Below are positions 1 through 6,623 of a stretch of DNA of 12,302 bases, in pieces. The stretch is from Flavobacteriaceae bacterium UBA3078. GTDB lineage: Bacteria > Bacteroidota > Bacteroidia > Flavobacteriales > Flavobacteriaceae. Below the pieces are notes generated by a model that was not told the origin of the DNA, searched no databases, and saw only the letters and a program-made list of their open reading frames with translations. Location: positions 1 to 12,302 of the forward strand of contig DFBO01000131.1 of the NCBI GenBank assembly GCA_002366675.1. The letters are read 5' to 3'. Every line of letters starts with the position of its first letter. Position 1 is the stretch's first letter. A program made the translations under genes and the position numbers.

Positions 1-73
1 TGGCTCGTAATTTTTCTAATGAAAACTTCACCTTTTCGCCTGAAGATTTAATAACTTCTATATGTTCTTCCAT
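1..73 (-). CDS. ATP-cone domain protein, N-terminus only (runs off the window)
   Basis: The first 24 residues are visible, starting at the ATG read from 73 to 71 on the minus strand. They include EVIKSSGEKVKFSLEKLRA, which has the pattern that opens ATP-cone domains (hydrophobic V-I-K, then S-G-E-K, then F-S-x-E-K-L). ATP cones are nucleotide-binding modules found at the N-terminus of ribonucleotide reductases and NrdR, and also in smaller proteins of Bacteroidota. The rest of the protein is outside the window, so its output domain cannot be told. It lies 45 bp downstream of the universal stress protein gene on the same strand, with no hairpin between them, so the two are probably co-transcribed from the promoter at 1019-1061. 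The family call rests on one short segment. Confidence 0.6.
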   Translation of the reverse strand, partial: MEEHIEVIKSSGEKVKFSLEKLRA

Positions 74-118
74 AAATTAAGTTTAAAAACAGTTATTCAA
101 TACTTAATAACCTTACTA

Positions 119-979
119 CTAAATGTGTATGACATTTTTACTGTCTGAAGGGATAACCAAAAAAGGAATGTTAAGATGAAAACCTATTTGATTAACAGTC
201 CACTTAAAAAATAAGTTTTCAAAAAAAGAATGCTTATTATTTATCATTATCAATAAGTTAATACGTGCTTTCTGTTGAAAACTATTAATTGCTTCAGTTA
301 TCTCTTGATTACTCACATTATGAGATAAATGAGCAATATTTTTAAAATACACTTCTAGTTTTTCCTTGTTTTGTTCTTGCTCATCTAATAAATCTGTGCC
401 GTAAGATACATGCAACACGTTGATTCTTGAAGTAAACAATTTTGCAATTTCAACTATAGGATTTATCTGTTGGTCTTGATAATTAATTTCGTAATCTGTT
501 GGGAATAAGATGTCATGAATTTTTTCAAACTCAAAACTATCTGGAACAGCTAACACAGGACATTTTATATGTTTAAATACTTGAACTGTATTTGAGCCAA
601 ATAACACTTCTTTAGCTCCAGTTGCTCCCTTTGTTCCCATAACCACAAAGTCTATATCTTTTTCTTTAACCAATTCCTTAATCTCTAAAATTAGCGTATT
701 AAAAGACGATACTTTTTCAAACTCATGCTTTGGATTCTTAAATGCTCTTTCTATTTGCTTAATAAGAGAGTCTAAACCATTAATTGAAGATTCTTTGATA
801 ACATCTACAAGCCCAAACTGCGATGGACTTAATACAACATGCTCTACATGGTAAACAATTGGTGTATATGTATTCAAGATATAGAACTTGCAGGCCTCAT
901 CTTTAAAAAATTGAAGTGCATATTTTATAGCATTCCATGAGTTTTCTGAAAAATCTGTTGGCAATAATATTTTTTTCAT
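119..979 (-). CDS. Universal stress protein, tandem UspA domains
   Basis: A cytosolic 286-residue protein with two UspA folds in tandem. Domain 1 (about 1-147) starts with MKKILLPTDFSENS and carries the complete nucleotide-binding motif G115-x2-G118-x9-G128-S129, so it should bind ATP. Domain 2 (about 154-286) opens with the matching strand HDILFPTDY and ends with a hydrophobic strand (PFLVIP). It has lost the glycine motif: the equivalent stretch is MINNKHSFFENLF, without the G-x2-G spacing. This half-active arrangement is common in tandem Usp proteins and suggests a structural or dimerising second half. There is no signal peptide or membrane segment. Members of the family are induced by starvation, hypoxia or other stress. 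The upstream Crp/Fnr-type site (1050-1061) fits such control. The start chosen is the only ATG that gives a complete first beta strand. Confidence 0.93.
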   Translation of the reverse strand: MKKILLPTDFSENSWNAIKYALQFFKDEACKFYILNTYTPIVYHVEHVVLSPSQFGLVDVIKESSINGLDSLIKQIERAFKNPKHEFEKVSSFNTLILEIKELVKEKDIDFVVMGTKGATGAKEVLFGSNTVQVFKHIKCPVLAVPDSFEFEKIHDILFPTDYEINYQDQQINPIVEIAKLFTSRINVLHVSYGTDLLDEQEQNKEKLEVYFKNIAHLSHNVSNQEITEAINSFQQKARINLLIMINNKHSFFENLFFKWTVNQIGFHLNIPFLVIPSDSKNVIHI

Positions 980-1018
980 GATTTTAAATTTTGGTGTTGT
1001 TTAACTTCGTTTTGAAAA

Positions 1019-1061
1019 TAAATATAAGTAAAAGAAGAAGTTTAAACTATGACAAAAGTCA
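1019..1061 (-). promoter_or_regulatory. Crp/Fnr-type operator and -7 box for the stress protein gene
   Basis: The palindrome TGACAAAAGTCA lies at 1050-1061. On the minus strand TATATTTA (1026 to 1019) matches the Bacteroidota -7 box TAnnTTTG at five of six fixed bases. Their centres (1055.5 and 1022.5) are 33.0 bp apart, which puts the palindrome near -41, the class II activator position. No TTG is seen at the usual -33 position, consistent with activator dependence. The predicted start near 1013 gives a leader of about 34 nt. On the other (plus) side, the equivalent position (1085-1092) shows no -7-like sequence, so this operator seems to work in one direction only. Confidence 0.6.
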
Positions 1062-1105
1062 CTTAACCACCTAAAAACAAGGAGAAAAAATAGGTGTGTG
1101 CAAAT

Positions 1106-1232
1106 AAAAAAAGCCAAATTTGCATTTGGCTTTTCCCGATTAATAGCATTTAATCTAAAAAGTGATACTTCCCCTTCACTTTTATGTTTTCAATTCATTT
1201 AGAATTTAATATCAATGAACTCTTTTTATTAC
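1106..1232 (-). ncRNA. Candidate small RNA between the stress protein and flavoprotein genes
   Basis: Predicted from signals only. A minus-strand -7-like box TATCTTTA (1244 to 1237) is centred exactly 33.0 bp from the palindrome at 1268-1279, giving a start near 1232. The transcript would contain a hairpin with an 8-bp stem (1158-1165 with 1176-1183). Its 10-nt loop reads AGGGGAAGTA on the minus strand, an unusual G-rich loop in very AT-rich DNA. The transcript would end at the strong intrinsic terminator 1109-1134, followed by seven U. The length is about 127 nt. No convincing reading frame is contained: the one late ATG runs through the terminator. The terminator otherwise has no gene to serve, because both flanking genes point away from it. 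No similarity to a known RNA family is claimed. Confidence 0.4.
1109..1134 (-). terminator. Strong intrinsic terminator in a divergent intergenic region
   Basis: An 11-bp perfect stem (AAAAGCCAAAT, 1109-1119, with ATTTGGCTTTT, 1124-1134) closes a TTGC loop. Read on the minus strand it is followed by a run of seven T in all (1112 to 1106). Read on the plus strand it is followed by TTTT and then CCCG. The minus direction is therefore the better terminator. It lies between two genes that are transcribed away from each other, so it either ends an unannotated minus-strand transcript (see the candidate small RNA) or insulates the stress protein promoter. Confidence 0.75.
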
Positions 1233-1236
1233 ATTT

Positions 1237-1310
1237 TAAAGATAGTATACAAAAAGCATATTTAAAATGATTTTTGTCATAGGCTTTTAATTTAATTTAG
1301 GTTAAGTTAG
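1237..1310. promoter_or_regulatory. Crp/Fnr-type operator with -7 boxes on both sides
   Basis: The palindrome TGATTTTTGTCA lies at 1268-1279 (extended ATGA-N6-TCAT). On the plus strand TAAGTTAG (1303-1310) matches TAnnTTTG at five of six fixed bases. Its centre is 33.0 bp from the palindrome centre, giving a start near 1316 and a leader of about 25 nt for the flavoprotein gene. On the minus strand TATCTTTA (1244 to 1237) also matches at five of six and is also 33.0 bp away, which would start the candidate small RNA. Read in the same sense, the 13-base core differs by one base from the site at 4902-4913 and by one from the site at 1050-1061. Confidence 0.6.
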
Positions 1311-1340
1311 TAGTATCCATTAGCTATAAAAAACAAAGTC

Positions 1341-1796
1341 ATGATTCAAAATATAGAGATTAAGGAATGTCAATTTATCCTTGAAAACAATTACATAGGT
1401 CAATTAGGTTATATCTTCCAAAACAAGCCTTATGTAGTTCCTATCACTTATTTTTTTGATAAAAAGAATAATTATATTATTTGCTATTCTGGCGAAGGAC
1501 ATAAAATTACTGCCATGCGAAAAAACAATACTGTTTCTTTGCAAGTAGCAGATATAAAAACTATAAACAACTGGAAATCTGTTTTGGTTCATGGACAGTT
1601 TGAGCTCCATTTTGGAAGCGATGCAAAAGCGTATCTTCATGCATTCTCACTAGGAGTAAAAGATGTTATTACGGAACAAGAACATGTAAAACTAGACCAT
1701 ATAAGCGATTTTTCTAGTAAAATTTACAAAAATGAAATCCCTTTTGTATTCCTAATTAAAATTGATGAGATTACTGGAAAAAAACGAATCCATTAA
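1341..1796 (+). CDS. Pyridoxamine 5'-phosphate oxidase family flavin-binding protein
   Basis: A 151-residue cytosolic protein of the split-barrel flavin-binding superfamily, in the subgroup that includes NimA-like nitroimidazole resistance proteins (Pyridox_ox_2 type). Supporting segments in order are GQLGYIFQNKPYVVPITYFF (20-39, the first barrel strands), YSGEGHKITAMRKNNTVSLQV (49-69, the usual H-K-x-x-x-M-R-x-N segment) and WKSVLVHGQFEL (78-89). The length is typical of the family. These proteins bind FMN or F420-like cofactors, and most have no proven substrate, so vitamin B6 metabolism should not be assumed. It is divergent from the universal stress protein gene, and both have the same operator type, which suggests a shared stress regulon. 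The ATG at 1341 is favoured by the predicted promoter about 25 nt upstream. The Fic remnant begins almost directly after its stop codon. Confidence 0.88.
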   Translation: MIQNIEIKECQFILENNYIGQLGYIFQNKPYVVPITYFFDKKNNYIICYSGEGHKITAMRKNNTVSLQVADIKTINNWKSVLVHGQFELHFGSDAKAYLHAFSLGVKDVITEQEHVKLDHISDFSSKIYKNEIPFVFLIKIDEITGKKRIH

Positions 1797-1799
1797 AAA

Positions 1800-2135
1800 T
1801 GTAGTAAAGTAAAAACCACATTTGAAGATTAAAAAGATCTTTTCGAATACTTAAAAGGAAACGAGATTGAACTAATAAAAAGCTGTGTATTTCATTATGA
1901 AATGGAATTTATTCATCCCTTTTTAGATGGTAACAGCAGAATGGGAAGATTATGGCAAACCTTAATCCTTATGAATAAATACTCAGTGTTTGAGTTTTTA
2001 CCATTTGAGGCACTGATTTGTAATAATCAAGGCAGACTTGAATATTTTATCTCATTAAATAAAAGAGACTTCAGCAGAATAGATTATATGAATGTTTTTA
2101 AAAATATTTCTTCAGCAAAAGCAAGTAGAGATTAA
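1800..2135 (+). pseudogene. Fic family protein, decayed C-terminal remnant
   Basis: Continuous translation from about 1833 gives a Fic core: KDLFEYLKGNEIELIKS, then FHYEMEFIHPFLDGNSRMGR, then LWQTLILMNKYSVFEFLPFE. Fic enzymes transfer AMP or other nucleotides to protein hydroxyls using the motif HPFx(D/E)GNGRxxR. Here the motif is present (starting at 1914) but the second glycine of GNG is serine. The same frame upstream contains an in-frame TAA at 1830-1832, directly before recognisable Fic sequence. A single change from a leucine TTA would restore a family-like D-L-K-D-L-F. The N-terminal half of a normal Fic protein (usually over 300 residues) is missing: the remnant begins right after the stop of the preceding gene. 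The C-terminal end also looks degraded. A short protein from the ATG at 1902 (77 codons) is possible but would lack the fold. Nothing further is recognisable in 2136-2241. Confidence 0.75.
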
Positions 2136-2241
2136 AAATAGAATCTGAATTAAATATATTCGTGAAATCCGGAGAAAAAAATAAAACAACTTATAAAATA
2201 AAACTGGGTACAACAATGAGCTGATTAAGAAAAATATTAAA

Positions 2242-3228
2242 TTAATTCTTTTCTTTCTCTGCCTTTTGCTCTTCTTTCTCTAATTTCTTAAAATATCCAC
2301 GAGTTAAGAAATTATGTTTTAAGGCTTCCATACTCTGGTTAAATTTATCTGTACCTTCATTAATGTATTTTATGGATTCTTCAAGTTGTTTTACTAATTC
2401 AGGATCGTTAGATAAATAATTAACAGCTCCTTCTCCTTCTTTTAAGTTGGTTATGGTTTCGTTTAAATTGGTAATTACAGATTGGATTCCCAAACTTGAT
2501 GTTTCTAAATTTGAAATAATGTGTCTTACTTTATTGGCTTCGGTAGTATCGTCTAATAGAACACCAGCAACGCTTTCTTCTAAATCAATCTCAGCTATAA
2601 GTGAGTTAAGTTTCAACATGGTGTTGTTGGTTTGTGCACTTGTCAATTTTAAATTGTTAAGCGTTTCCTTAATGTCATTTGCAACAATAGTATCGTTTAT
2701 AAGCATCCCTAAAGCACCTTTGCCTTTTGTAATAGAATTAACTATGTCTAATAATTTAGATGTTAATAAAGCTGCATTTTCATTTGTTGTATTTAAGGTA
2801 TTTAGCATTTCGCCAGTTCCAATCTTTGTATAAGATTTAATATTATCGCCTGGAGATACTGGTCCTGCTAACCCTTGACCTGGAATAATATTTACAATCA
2901 TGTTACCAACCAACCCATCGGAACCAATTGTTGCAATAGCATCTTTTTTAATATGCTTTACCATTTTCTCATTTATAACTAATTCCACATTAATGGTAGA
3001 GTCGTTAATCATATTAATATTTTTTACTGTTCCTACATTAATCCCTGAATAACGAACGTTATTACCTTGCATCAAACCATTCACATTATTAAAATTAGCA
3101 CTTATTGTAAAGGCTTTATCGAACATGTTTTTTTGTTCGCCAATAAAATAAACAGCAGCTACAAAAAGGATTAATCCAATTACCACGAAAAGCCCCAGAT
3201 TAAATGTCTCTTTACTTGTTTTTTTCAT
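2242..3228 (-). CDS. mlaD: MlaD-like MCE domain protein, membrane-anchored lipid-transport subunit
   Basis: A 328-residue protein with one N-terminal membrane anchor (about 10-30, NLGLFVVIGLILFVAAVYFI) and one MCE domain (about 38-117). The latter contains GLMQGNNVRYSGINVGTV (51-68) and the closing segment DGLVGNMIVNIIPG (104-117). MCE proteins form hexameric rings in the periplasm that carry phospholipid between the inner and outer membranes, working with the MlaE permease and MlaF ATPase. The roughly 200 residues after the MCE domain are helical and rich in asparagine, leucine and threonine with repeated heptad-like stretches. They end in a highly charged tail (EKEEQKAEKEKN). That tail is longer than in E. 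coli MlaD and could form a coiled-coil needle as in other MCE proteins. It is the last gene of the operon, 68 bp after mlaF. No clear terminator follows. Confidence 0.92.
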   Translation of the reverse strand: MKKTSKETFNLGLFVVIGLILFVAAVYFIGEQKNMFDKAFTISANFNNVNGLMQGNNVRYSGINVGTVKNINMINDSTINVELVINEKMVKHIKKDAIATIGSDGLVGNMIVNIIPGQGLAGPVSPGDNIKSYTKIGTGEMLNTLNTTNENAALLTSKLLDIVNSITKGKGALGMLINDTIVANDIKETLNNLKLTSAQTNNTMLKLNSLIAEIDLEESVAGVLLDDTTEANKVRHIISNLETSSLGIQSVITNLNETITNLKEGEGAVNYLSNDPELVKQLEESIKYINEGTDKFNQSMEALKHNFLTRGYFKKLEKEEQKAEKEKN

Positions 3229-3296
3229 TTAACTATATTTATTCCATTCTCTTAAATCTGCCAGTCTATAGACAAAAAAGGAAATCTTTATTAAAA

Positions 3297-4076
3297 TTAT
3301 TTAAAAAATACTTTTACTTGTTCATCATTAGACAAAGCCAACTCATTAAAAGTCCCTTCAGCGTAATTAGTCCCATCCACCAATAAAATCATCCGTTCAC
3401 TAACTACTCTAGCACAATCTACATCGTGAGTTATAATTAACGACGATGTTTTATATTGCTTTTGTACACGTCTCATAAGTTCTATAATTTCTTTAGAGGT
3501 TATTGGATCTAAACCACTTGTTGGCTCATCGTACAAAATAATTTTTGGTTTTAAAATAAGTGCTCTTGCTAAAGCAATACGTTTTTTCATACCTCCAGAC
3601 AATTCAGAAGGCATTAAATTTATTGCATGAGCCAAACCGACACTTTCTAAAGCTTCTATTACAAGAAGTGTAGTATCGTTTATATTTTCCAATTTCTTTT
3701 TATGCCTTCTTAATGGAAATTCCAAGTTTTCTCTTACTGTCATGGAATCGTAAAGGGCATTTCCTTGAAAAAGGAATCCAATTTCGGTACGAATGTTATC
3801 TAATTCAACACGATTAAGTTTGGTAATATCCTTTCCCATAACTTTTATACTCCCAGAATCTGCTTGCATTAAACCAACAAGGCATTTAATCATAACCGAT
3901 TTTCCTGAACCCGATTTCCCCATAATTACTAGATTTTCTCCTTCAAAAAGTTCTAGGTTAAATCCGTTTAACACATGGTTATCTCCAAAAGATTTTCTCA
4001 AGTCAACAATCTCAAGCATAAGCTTTTTTGCATTTTGCTTTTTAGTATCATCTAGTATGTTTTGGGTTTGATTCAT
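3297..4076 (-). CDS. mlaF: MlaF-like ABC transporter ATPase for phospholipid transport
   Basis: The ATPase of an Mla-type ABC transporter on the cytosolic face of the inner membrane. All ABC motifs are intact: Walker A GKSGSGKS (53-60), Q-loop Gln104 in GFLFQGNALYDSMTVREN, signature LSGGMKKR (159-166), Walker B ILYDEPTSGLDP (180-191, catalytic Glu184) and H-loop His217 in IITHD. The G-A-L-Y/D-S-M-T-V segment after the Q-loop is typical of MlaF. The start is 2 bp after the mlaE stop codon, implying translational coupling. An alternative in-frame ATG at residue 20 (position 4019) gives the family-usual opening MLEIVDLRKSFG. The 19 extra residues are lysine-rich and not recognised, so the exact start is uncertain. 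Confidence 0.95.
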   Translation of the reverse strand: MNQTQNILDDTKKQNAKKLMLEIVDLRKSFGDNHVLNGFNLELFEGENLVIMGKSGSGKSVMIKCLVGLMQADSGSIKVMGKDITKLNRVELDNIRTEIGFLFQGNALYDSMTVRENLEFPLRRHKKKLENINDTTLLVIEALESVGLAHAINLMPSELSGGMKKRIALARALILKPKIILYDEPTSGLDPITSKEIIELMRRVQKQYKTSSLIITHDVDCARVVSERMILLVDGTNYAEGTFNELALSNDEQVKVFFK

Positions 4077-4078
4077 CT

Positions 4079-4849
4079 TTAAATTTCAAAAAATATGTCT
4101 GTTATAAAAACAGCTATAAAATCTAATATAAATAAAAGCATGGACGCATAAACGACTGCTGAATTTGCTGCCTTTCCAACACCAACAGTTCCTTTTTTAC
4201 AGTTATATCCTTTAAAACAACCTACAAGTCCAATGGCAAAACCAAAGAAAAATGTTTTTATAGTTGCTGGAATAAGATCGCTAAATTCTAAGGTTTTAAA
4301 AACCTTATTAAAATACAAAACAAAAGACACATCTCCTTTTGCATTTTCAATAATATAAGAACCATAAAGCGCAATAGCATCGCCAAAAATAACCAAGATA
4401 GGAAGCATGATTGTTGCTGCCAGAATTCTTGTAATCACTAAAAATTTAAACGGATTAGTTCCAGAAACTTCCATAGCATCAATCTGCTCTGTCACTCTCA
4501 TAGAACCTAATTCGGCTCCTATTCCAGAGGCTATTCTTCCTGCAAAAGTTAAAGCAATAATTACTGGTCCAATTTCTCTAATAATCGAGATACTAACCAT
4601 AGAAGGCATCCAGGATTCTGCTCCAAATTCCTGCAAAGTCGGTCTAGTTTGTAAGGTTAAAACCAAACCAATAATAAATCCTGTAACACCAATTAATAGA
4701 ATGGATCGATTACCTATATTATAACACTGTCTTAAAAGCTCTTTAAACTCGAATGGTCTAGAAAAAACTTCTTTAAAAAACCGACCAGCAAAGTATATAA
4801 GCTCTCCAATTTCAATAAAAAACGATTTTATAGCGCTATTTTTATGCAT
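4079..4849 (-). CDS. mlaE: MlaE-like ABC permease for phospholipid transport
   Basis: A 256-residue integral inner-membrane permease of the MlaE (DUF140) family, the partner of the MlaF-type ATPase and MlaD ring next door. The diagnostic loop GAELGSMRVTEQIDAMEV is at 111-128, followed by NPFKFLVITRIL. It is preceded by IREIGPVIIALTFAGRIASG (90-109). There are about five hydrophobic segments: around 50-67, 90-109, 137-165, 197-211 and 231-252. An amphipathic N-terminal helix (1-40) resembles the interfacial helices seen in MlaE structures. It is the first gene of the mlaE-F-D operon. No periplasmic MlaC or STAS-domain MlaB gene is present in the window. The start ATG at 4849 is about 17 nt from the predicted transcription start. 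Confidence 0.94.
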   Translation of the reverse strand: MHKNSAIKSFFIEIGELIYFAGRFFKEVFSRPFEFKELLRQCYNIGNRSILLIGVTGFIIGLVLTLQTRPTLQEFGAESWMPSMVSISIIREIGPVIIALTFAGRIASGIGAELGSMRVTEQIDAMEVSGTNPFKFLVITRILAATIMLPILVIFGDAIALYGSYIIENAKGDVSFVLYFNKVFKTLEFSDLIPATIKTFFFGFAIGLVGCFKGYNCKKGTVGVGKAANSAVVYASMLLFILDFIAVFITDIFFEI

Positions 4850-4870
4850 GCTACATAATTAACATTTTAT

Positions 4871-4944
4871 CAAAAATAAAGCAAAAACATTACTTTTAAT
4901 ATGACAAATATCATTCTAAAAGCTATAAAATAACTGTAAGTTTG
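4871..4944. promoter_or_regulatory. Symmetric divergent promoter: one Crp/Fnr-type operator for mla and patatin
   Basis: The palindrome TGACAAATATCA lies at 4902-4913 (extended ATGA-N6-TCAT), centred at 4907.5. To the right on the plus strand is TAAGTTTG (4937-4944, centre 4940.5), a full match to TAnnTTTG. To the left on the minus strand is TATTTTTG (4878 to 4871, centre 4874.5), also a full match. Both centres are exactly 33.0 bp from the palindrome. Predicted starts are near 4950 (patatin, leader about 14 nt) and near 4866 (mlaE, leader about 17 nt). Neither side has a TTG at -33. This places one operator near -41 of both promoters, as in class II Crp/Fnr activation. Confidence 0.7.
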
Positions 4945-4963
4945 ATTCTTAAAATATATCTAT

Positions 4964-5728
4964 ATGAATATAGGATTAGTGTTATCTGGTGGAGGAATGA
5001 GAGGAGCTGCGCATATTGGAGCTATAAAAGCTCTTGAAGAACACAAAATCTTTCCATCACAAATTGCTGGCACTAGTGCTGGAGCAATTGTAGGTGCATT
5101 TTACGCATATGGCTATAATTGTGATGATATCTTAAAATTTTTTAAAACAGTTTCAATTCTAGATATTTCGAAATATGCCATTAGAAAACCTGGCCTTTTA
5201 GATGCCGATAAATTTTATAATAATTTTAAAAAATATTTTACAGAAGACGATTTCAGTGCTCTAAAAAAAGAACTTCAAATCACTGCTACAAACATACTAA
5301 ATGGGGATTTAGATGTTTTTAATGAAGGCGAATTAATAAAACCTCTATTAGCTTCAGCAGCATTTCCTGGTGTATTTTCTCCTGTGAAAATTCAGGATTC
5401 ATATTACATTGATGGTGGCACTTTAAATAATTTTCCTGTAGAACTTATAAAAAAACAAAGCGATCTTATTATTGGTGTTTATGTTAATGGCTTTGAAGAT
5501 ATCAATATTAAAGATTTAAAACATTCTCATCAAGTAGCTGAAAGAGCTTTCAAACTAAAATCCGTTAGGGACGATTATTTGAAATTCAAAAACTGTGATC
5601 TTGTTGTTTGCCCAAAAGGGCTAGATAAATTTGGAACCTTCAAGAAAAGTAATTTAAATCATATTTTTGATCTTGGCTACAAGGCAACAATTGAAGCTTT
5701 AAAAACATTTAAACTTCCTAAAGATTAA
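4964..5728 (+). CDS. Patatin-like phospholipase, RssA/NTE type
   Basis: A 254-residue cytosolic patatin-like serine acyl hydrolase, close to bacterial RssA/YchK. The Ser-Asp dyad is intact. The oxyanion-hole motif GGGMRG is at 9-14. The nucleophile Ser38 lies in the G-x-S-x-G motif GTSAG (36-40). The acid Asp150 lies in DGG (150-152) of YYIDGGTLNNFPVELI. The A-S-A-A-F-P-G-x-F segment before it (130-138) is also family-typical. There is no signal peptide. Substrates are probably phospholipids or lysophospholipids; the exact one cannot be told. The gene is divergent from the mla phospholipid-transport operon and shares its operator. This suggests that lipid transport and lipid cleavage are switched on together. 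Confidence 0.94.
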   Translation: MNIGLVLSGGGMRGAAHIGAIKALEEHKIFPSQIAGTSAGAIVGAFYAYGYNCDDILKFFKTVSILDISKYAIRKPGLLDADKFYNNFKKYFTEDDFSALKKELQITATNILNGDLDVFNEGELIKPLLASAAFPGVFSPVKIQDSYYIDGGTLNNFPVELIKKQSDLIIGVYVNGFEDINIKDLKHSHQVAERAFKLKSVRDDYLKFKNCDLVVCPKGLDKFGTFKKSNLNHIFDLGYKATIEALKTFKLPKD

Positions 5729-5768
5729 ATTAACAAATTGATTCTGGTAATCCTTATTGTTAATTTTC
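5727..5768 (+). terminator. Probable terminator after the patatin gene
   Basis: An AT-rich imperfect hairpin begins at the patatin stop codon. AAATTAACAA (5727-5736) pairs with TTGTTTAATTTT (5757-5768) with one bulged T. An inner stem GATT/AATC (5740-5743 with 5749-5752) lies between them, and a T-rich stretch follows to about 5777. The low GC content makes it weak, so some read-through into the NYN gene is possible. Confidence 0.4.
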
Positions 5769-5855
5769 TCCTTTTTAATTTATCACACATATAATAAATT
5801 TCCTCTAGATAATTCAATATCTTGTAAAAAATCATAAAACAATACAATTATCATT

Positions 5856-6623
5856 ATGAATTTAAACATAGCAGTACTTATAGATGGAGATAATATTCCT
5901 TCGGCTCACGTAAAAGAAATGATGGAAGAAATTGCAAAATATGGCAATCCAACCATTAAAAGAATTTATGGAGATTGGACAAAACCGCATCTCTCCAAGT
6001 GGAAAGATCTCTTGCTACAAAATGCCATTACACCTATTCAGCAATACGCATACACTACAGGAAAAAATGCCACAGATTCTGCCATGATTATTGATGCCAT
6101 GGATATTCTCTATTCCAATAAAGTAAATGGTTTTTGTCTGGTTTCTAGCGACAGCGATTTTACCAGATTAGCAACCAGATTAAGAGAAGCTGGCATGCAA
6201 GTAATAGGTATTGGAGAAAAAAAGACACCCAACCCTTTTATAGTTGCTTGCGATAAATTTATTTATGTTGAAATATTAAGGACCCAATCCGAAAAGAAAG
6301 ACGATACTAACAACAAAGAGAAAGACAAAGAGAGCATTGATAAGGTTACACCTCAAGTTATTAAATTAATTTCTACAACTATTAACGATTTATCAGATGA
6401 AGAAGGCTGGGCATTTCTTGGAGACGTTGGAAGTTTACTACAGAAAAAACAACCCAATTTCGATTCAAGAAATTATGGCTTCGAAAAATTAACTCCCATG
6501 ATTAAGTCCACTGGTAGTTTTGAAATTGAACAAAGGGAAACTCCAAAAAGCAAACACAAATTAATTTTTGTAAAAAACATAGAAAAACCTAAAAGACGAT
6601 CTAAAAAAAACAATTCTATATGA
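5856..6623 (+). CDS. NYN domain putative ribonuclease with C-terminal OST-HTH/LOTUS domain
   Basis: A 255-residue cytosolic protein. Residues 1-140 form a NYN (PIN-like, DUF88/LabA) domain with conserved acidic positions Asp10 and Asp12 in VLIDGDN (7-13), Asp74 and Asp80 in NATDSAMIIDAMD, and Asp99 and Asp101 in VSSDSDF. These make a metal-binding RNase centre in related proteins. A charged linker (about 143-164) leads to an OST-HTH/LOTUS module (about 165-243), which is thought to bind RNA. A basic tail, KPKRRSKK, ends the protein. The domain pair resembles the core of eukaryotic MARF1/limkain RNases and recurs in bacteria without a firmly established role. Its stop overlaps the next start by 4 bp (ATGA), so the two are translationally coupled. 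No convincing promoter was found in 5729-5855. Confidence 0.88.
   Translation: MNLNIAVLIDGDNIPSAHVKEMMEEIAKYGNPTIKRIYGDWTKPHLSKWKDLLLQNAITPIQQYAYTTGKNATDSAMIIDAMDILYSNKVNGFCLVSSDSDFTRLATRLREAGMQVIGIGEKKTPNPFIVACDKFIYVEILRTQSEKKDDTNNKEKDKESIDKVTPQVIKLISTTINDLSDEEGWAFLGDVGSLLQKKQPNFDSRNYGFEKLTPMIKSTGSFEIEQRETPKSKHKLIFVKNIEKPKRRSKKNNSI

Noticed and set aside
2136..2241. Possible winged-helix tail of the Fic remnant in another frame (VKSGEKNKTTYKIKL)
   Set aside because: The resemblance to Fic C-terminal helices is too slight and stops fall on both sides; it was not added to the pseudogene.
5796..5803. TAAATTTC as a -7 box for the NYN gene
   Set aside because: The final G is missing, no TTG lies near -33, and there is no nearby operator palindrome.
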